Of a DNA stretch of 64,000 nucleotides, positions 60,848 through 64,000 are shown piece after piece. A program made the translations under genes and the position numbers. Position 1 is the stretch's first letter. The number at the start of each line of letters is the position of its first letter. The notes beneath the pieces are model-generated. The model saw only the letters and a program-made list of their open reading frames with translations. It was not told the DNA's origin and did no database searches. The DNA is from UBA8828 sp964510855 (GTDB taxonomy: Bacteria; Verrucomicrobiota; Verrucomicrobiia; Opitutales; UBA953), in assembly GCA_964510855.1 (NCBI GenBank), contig CAZEDB010000007.1:12076-76075 (forward strand). The letters run 5' to 3'.

Positions 60848-63549
60848 CGAGGGGTTGGATTGGACGATGCTCCCTCGAGCTCTGCAAGTTTGCTTTCTGC
60901 TGCAGCCCTGCCGGGTAGACGGGCCGTACCTTCAGGTAAACCCGCATTAAGGTCACGTAGCAAGCGATAGGCGGCAAGGGCTTCCTTACGGTCGCCTTGG
61001 GCTTCGCAATACTCCCCGAGCAAGAGGAGTGAGCGGGCTACCCAGATGCGCCCCTCAACCCCTAGGGTATCGCGTGAGCCTTGTACGAGGTCGGCAGCCT
61101 CGGCAGCTAAAAGTTGTCGGGCCTCGCGTCGTGAAACCTCGGCATCCGCCAGGGCCTCGCCCCGGGCGCGTTCGAATAAAGTCTGAGCCTGTTTATAACG
61201 TGCCTCTGCCAAGATGTCGGGTTGCTTAGCCCAAATCGAGGCGACGCGTTCGTAAGCGGCTAGGGCGCGATTAATTCGTAAGCGATCGGGAGTGCCTGAG
61301 GGGGTCCGACGTAAGGAGGCGAGACCCATCAGGCAATCGGCACGCGCTAGTTCGGCGCGAGCCCGCTCAGGGTGATCGGGCTTGAGTCGCACCAAATCAT
61401 CTAAGGTTCGTAGAGCAGAATCAAAATCACCGAGTCGACGAAACACTTCCGCTTGGCGCATGGTGGCACGATAAACCAGGGCGTGGTTCGGGAAGCGCTC
61501 GCGTAGCGTACCGAGCAGTCGAGCGGCTTCGCTAAATTTAGTTTGTCCTAGAGTGGGGGCGAGTAGGATGGCTTGTTCTGCCGCTTCATGCAGTCCGAGC
61601 GCAGCGTAATCCGCCAGGGCGGGGTCGTCAGCAAAGCGCGCGGTAAGTTCTTCAAAGCGTATTTGCGCTTCGCGGTGCCGTCCTTCACCCGCGAGCAAAC
61701 GCCCCTCCGCTAGAGTTGCGGCAGCCGATGCAGAGGCCTTACCAAAACGTTCGCGGAGTTGAGCTAGGGCTTCAATTTCAACTGAGGTTTGTGCATGAGG
61801 TCCCGAGCGTGCGCGCAAAAGTGCAGCATGCGCCCGGAGTTCAGGAGCGGCCTCAACCAACTCAGGGGCGGCATCGGGAGGTAACTTGGAGAGTCGATCG
61901 AGCAGAGATTCCGCGGTTCGCGAGGCGGTGGTGCGATCGCCATTAGCTAAGGCAGAAAGGGCACGAAGCCATTCGAAGCGTAATTGATAGGTAAGGGGCG
62001 CGCCTTCGGTAACGCGAGTTAAGCGGGCAAGAGTACGGGCAAAGATTTGCGCGTCCCCACTACGCCGAGAATGTTCAGCGGTGTTCCAAGCCGCAGCGAG
62101 CAGGCGATTTTGGGAGACATTGGCAAGACCAGCCGCTGCTTCAATGCGCGCCGCGGCTAATTCAATGCCCCCGGTAATTTTCAGGGCGCTTAAAACTGCT
62201 TGATGGAAGGCTAATTCACGAATGGCGACATCGGGCGTGCTCAATTGTAAATTGCCATAGGCTCGTTCGGCCAGGGTGGCGTCTCCCGCCAAAAAGAGAC
62301 AGTCCGCAGTGGCAAGTTTAAGCCCGTCGCGATCGCGTGCGTCGGCAAGTTCGGTCAGGCGCTCGAGGTGGCCAGCAGCCAGTCGATAAGCCCCTTCGTT
62401 CCAAGCTACGGTGGCGAGGAGTCGTACCGCTTCAGGTGCAAGGCGGCTGGCAGGTGTTTCTCGGAGTAAGTCATCGGCGGCGGCACGGGCTAATTCTCGG
62501 TTGCCCGCTGCTAACATCACTTGAGCCCGGGCGAGGTGAATAGTATCTAAAATTTCTGGGGAGCGAGGGCAGCCACCCTGGCTTTTACTTAAGAAATCAT
62601 AGGTTTTATTCGCGGTTTGCACGACCCGCCCAGGTGGAACTTCGGTAGAGGCGGTGGCTAACGAACGAATGGCGCGGGCGCGTAGGGAACTGGGTGCGTT
62701 AACACTGGCGGCAGCTGATTGGAGTAAACTGAATCCGGTTTCGGAATCGGCGCCCAAAATAAGACCTGCCATCCATTCCGCTTCTGCACGCCGGGTGGGA
62801 TTGTCGCCAGCTGCAAGCAGGAGAACCTTAGTCGCTGCTTCCGTATCGCCGCGACGGGCTAGCACCGAAGCTTGTAAACGTGCAAAGGCAAAGCCCACTT
62901 CTCCAGGACCTGCCTCGCGCACCTGTTGATCTAAACGTGCTAAGGTGGCATCATCTTGCTTTCCTGCTTGGAGCAGGGCGCGAGCAGCGAGTAATTCAAG
63001 ACGTTGGCGTTGCGATTCACCTGTAGCCGCTTCGATGGCGCGGGTTAACTTCAGCGCCGCGTCTTCTCGGCCCTCACTGGTATCGGCAATGGCTTGTAGC
63101 AGCATAGCCCAGGGTCGTTCCTCGGTGGGGAGTCCTGCAGTATCAACGCGTCGTGCCCCAGCAAAAGCCGCGTTTAAATCATTGCTTAAAAAGGCGGCAA
63201 GGGCGACGCGAAGTTCGCGGCGTGAAGACTCGGGAACTAAGTTGAGCGCCAGGAGGGCGTCGTCCGGACGGTTCCTCTCCAGATGCGCCAAGGCAAGCCC
63301 GAGGGCTGACTCAGCTCGTTCCGCTGGATCCACATTGGGCAAGGCAAGGGAACGGGCAAAAAGATCCGCAGCTGTGCCCGATAAGCCCGCAGCGAGCGCA
63401 GCCTCTGCCATGGTCTTGAGCACTCGGCTTTCAGGTAATTCGTTGGTAGCAAGGGCGGGTGCCTCGCCGATGACAGGTACGGGAAGCTCTTGTCCAACCG
63501 AGTTTACGGTTAGAACCCCTACCAACAGCAGCAACCCAGCATAACGCAT
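60844..63549 (-). CDS. Large TPR-like repeat protein, exported
   Basis: A signal peptide (MRYAGLLLLVGVLTVNSVG) leads to about 880 residues of helical repeats rich in Ala, Leu, Arg and Glu, with TPR-like pieces such as LAHLERNRPDDALLALNLV, ALRTLDDLVRLKPDHPERAR and LGEYCEAQGDRKEALAAYRLL. It probably acts as a scaffold in the periplasm. The gene is first in a run with ExbB-like and ExbD-like genes, overlapping by ATGA, so the three may form one envelope complex. TPR proteins beside tol/exb genes are known (YbgF/CpoB), but this is much larger. The ATG at 63549 is preferred over 63585, as it starts the signal peptide. Length is 901 residues. Confidence 0.8.
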   Translation of the reverse strand: MRYAGLLLLVGVLTVNSVGQELPVPVIGEAPALATNELPESRVLKTMAEAALAAGLSGTAADLFARSLALPNVDPAERAESALGLALAHLERNRPDDALLALNLVPESSRRELRVALAAFLSNDLNAAFAGARRVDTAGLPTEERPWAMLLQAIADTSEGREDAALKLTRAIEAATGESQRQRLELLAARALLQAGKQDDATLARLDQQVREAGPGEVGFAFARLQASVLARRGDTEAATKVLLLAAGDNPTRRAEAEWMAGLILGADSETGFSLLQSAAASVNAPSSLRARAIRSLATASTEVPPGRVVQTANKTYDFLSKSQGGCPRSPEILDTIHLARAQVMLAAGNRELARAAADDLLRETPASRLAPEAVRLLATVAWNEGAYRLAAGHLERLTELADARDRDGLKLATADCLFLAGDATLAERAYGNLQLSTPDVAIRELAFHQAVLSALKITGGIELAAARIEAAAGLANVSQNRLLAAAWNTAEHSRRSGDAQIFARTLARLTRVTEGAPLTYQLRFEWLRALSALANGDRTTASRTAESLLDRLSKLPPDAAPELVEAAPELRAHAALLRARSGPHAQTSVEIEALAQLRERFGKASASAAATLAEGRLLAGEGRHREAQIRFEELTARFADDPALADYAALGLHEAAEQAILLAPTLGQTKFSEAARLLGTLRERFPNHALVYRATMRQAEVFRRLGDFDSALRTLDDLVRLKPDHPERARAELARADCLMGLASLRRTPSGTPDRLRINRALAAYERVASIWAKQPDILAEARYKQAQTLFERARGEALADAEVSRREARQLLAAEAADLVQGSRDTLGVEGRIWVARSLLLLGEYCEAQGDRKEALAAYRLLRDLNAGLPEGTARLPGRAAAESKLAELEGASSNPTPR

Positions 63550-63681
63550 GTCCTTCAAGTGTGGACGGTTCGGTGGGGCGGGCAAGAAGGGAGAAGAGCC
63601 AGCGATACCGACTTTCTCTGTTTAAAACTACCGCTCAGCCTCCTTCAATTCGTGAAGGTCCTGGCGACTCTCTAAACCTAA

Positions 63682-64000
63682 CTAGGCTTTTTCTAAGCCA
63701 AAAGCCTTGTGCACGGCCCGTACTGCGTCATCGGCCTTGGCTGGGTCGAGGGCGACGGAAATTTTAATCTCTGAGGTGGTGATTAAATCGGCATTCACCC
63801 CGGCGGCGGCGAGCGCCTTGAAGAGGGTGGCTGCGACCCCGGCATGGGAAATCATCCCCACCCCGACAATGGAAAGTTTGGCGACCTCGCCCGCGGAACG
63901 TACCGTGCCTGAGCCTATGCGTCGTAAGGTTTGTTGAATCACGACTTCGGCCTTGGCCACCGCATCGCTGTTAATCGAGAAGGTTAAGTTAGCCTTACCG
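63682..64000 (-). CDS. lysC: Aspartate kinase, C-terminal ACT domains (5' end outside window)
   Basis: The frame stays open to the right edge of the window, so only the last 105 residues are seen. They are ACT domain sequence typical of aspartokinases: GKANLTFSINSDAVAKAEVV, VAKLSIVGVGMISHAGVAATLFKALAAAGVN and LITTSEIKISVALD. The VGxGM..H.GVA..lF.AL form matches LysC rather than homoserine dehydrogenase fusions. The enzyme phosphorylates aspartate, and the ACT domains bind feedback inhibitors. An internal ATG near 63960 is not the start. Confidence 0.92.
   Translation of the reverse strand, partial: GKANLTFSINSDAVAKAEVVIQQTLRRIGSGTVRSAGEVAKLSIVGVGMISHAGVAATLFKALAAAGVNADLITTSEIKISVALDPAKADDAVRAVHKAFGLEKA

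Noticed and set aside
1..64000. tRNA, rRNA, prophage, transposase or toxin-antitoxin genes
   Set aside because: Intergenic regions were read on both strands; apart from the SRP RNA no structured RNA was recognised, and no protein resembled mobile-element functions.

Overview
The window reads as an ordinary, densely packed piece of chromosome from a Gram-negative bacterium, most likely Verrucomicrobiota and probably close to Opitutales. This placement is inference. It rests on two PEP-CTERM proteins ending in IPEPSTYG plus a hydrophobic stretch and an Arg cluster, an outer-membrane toolkit (Mla/MCE lipid transporter, LpxR-like deacylase, ExbB/ExbD-like pair), menaquinone synthesis (menD) and a tight gene arrangement rich in 4-base stop/start overlaps. 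No rRNA, tRNA, prophage, insertion sequence or CRISPR array was found. Three runs of exactly 100 N are scaffold gaps of unknown true length.

Layout. 1-640: C-terminal end of a PEP-CTERM passenger-type protein. 714-9394 (minus): lepA, menD, lepB (enlarged signal peptidase I), nadK, alaS. 9395-9918: gene-free region with stacked 7-bp repeat arrays and gap 1. 9919-14919 (plus): Aas-like acyltransferase/acyl-ACP ligase and glycogen phosphorylase. 14920-15240: more 7-bp arrays around gap 2. 15241-16383: prfB. 16626-19214: M16 protease. 19182-25908 (minus): a six-gene translationally coupled operon (mlaE, mlaF, mlaD, pqiC-like, DUF5069, SPOUT methyltransferase-like), then an unknown helical protein and an MFS permease. 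26026-29589 (plus): coupled LpxR-like, Ppx/GppA, SCO1-like and His-rich secreted protein genes. 29592-35700 (minus): an amino-sugar cluster (nagB, ROK kinase, an unknown gene cut by gap 3, PIG-L deacetylase, nucleotidyltransferase, NahK-like kinase, GalE-like epimerase). 35705-38428: valS. 38500-38594 (plus): 4.5S-type SRP RNA.

38618-49711 (minus): the 2-oxoglutarate dehydrogenase genes sucA, sucB and lpd, with a PEP-CTERM metalloprotease gene lying between sucA and sucB, followed by a class IV aminotransferase and a heterodimeric ABC exporter. 49848-52385 (plus): SNF2 helicase. 52390-57168 (minus): rimO, acnA, a peroxiredoxin with a clear terminator. 57244-63549 (minus): miaA, cdsA, uppS, ExbD-like, ExbB-like and a 901-residue TPR-like protein. 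63682-64000: C-terminal end of aspartate kinase.

The most unusual structure is non-coding. Arrays of four 7-bp units, from several unrelated sequence families that all keep period 7, are stacked side by side and sit beside two of the three assembly gaps; one array supplies the stop codon of glgP. Among proteins, the ExbB/ExbD-like pair lacks the residues expected for proton conduction, the signal peptidase carries about 150 extra residues between its catalytic Ser and Lys, and the amino-sugar cluster looks like a complete salvage route to UDP-sugars and fructose-6-phosphate.
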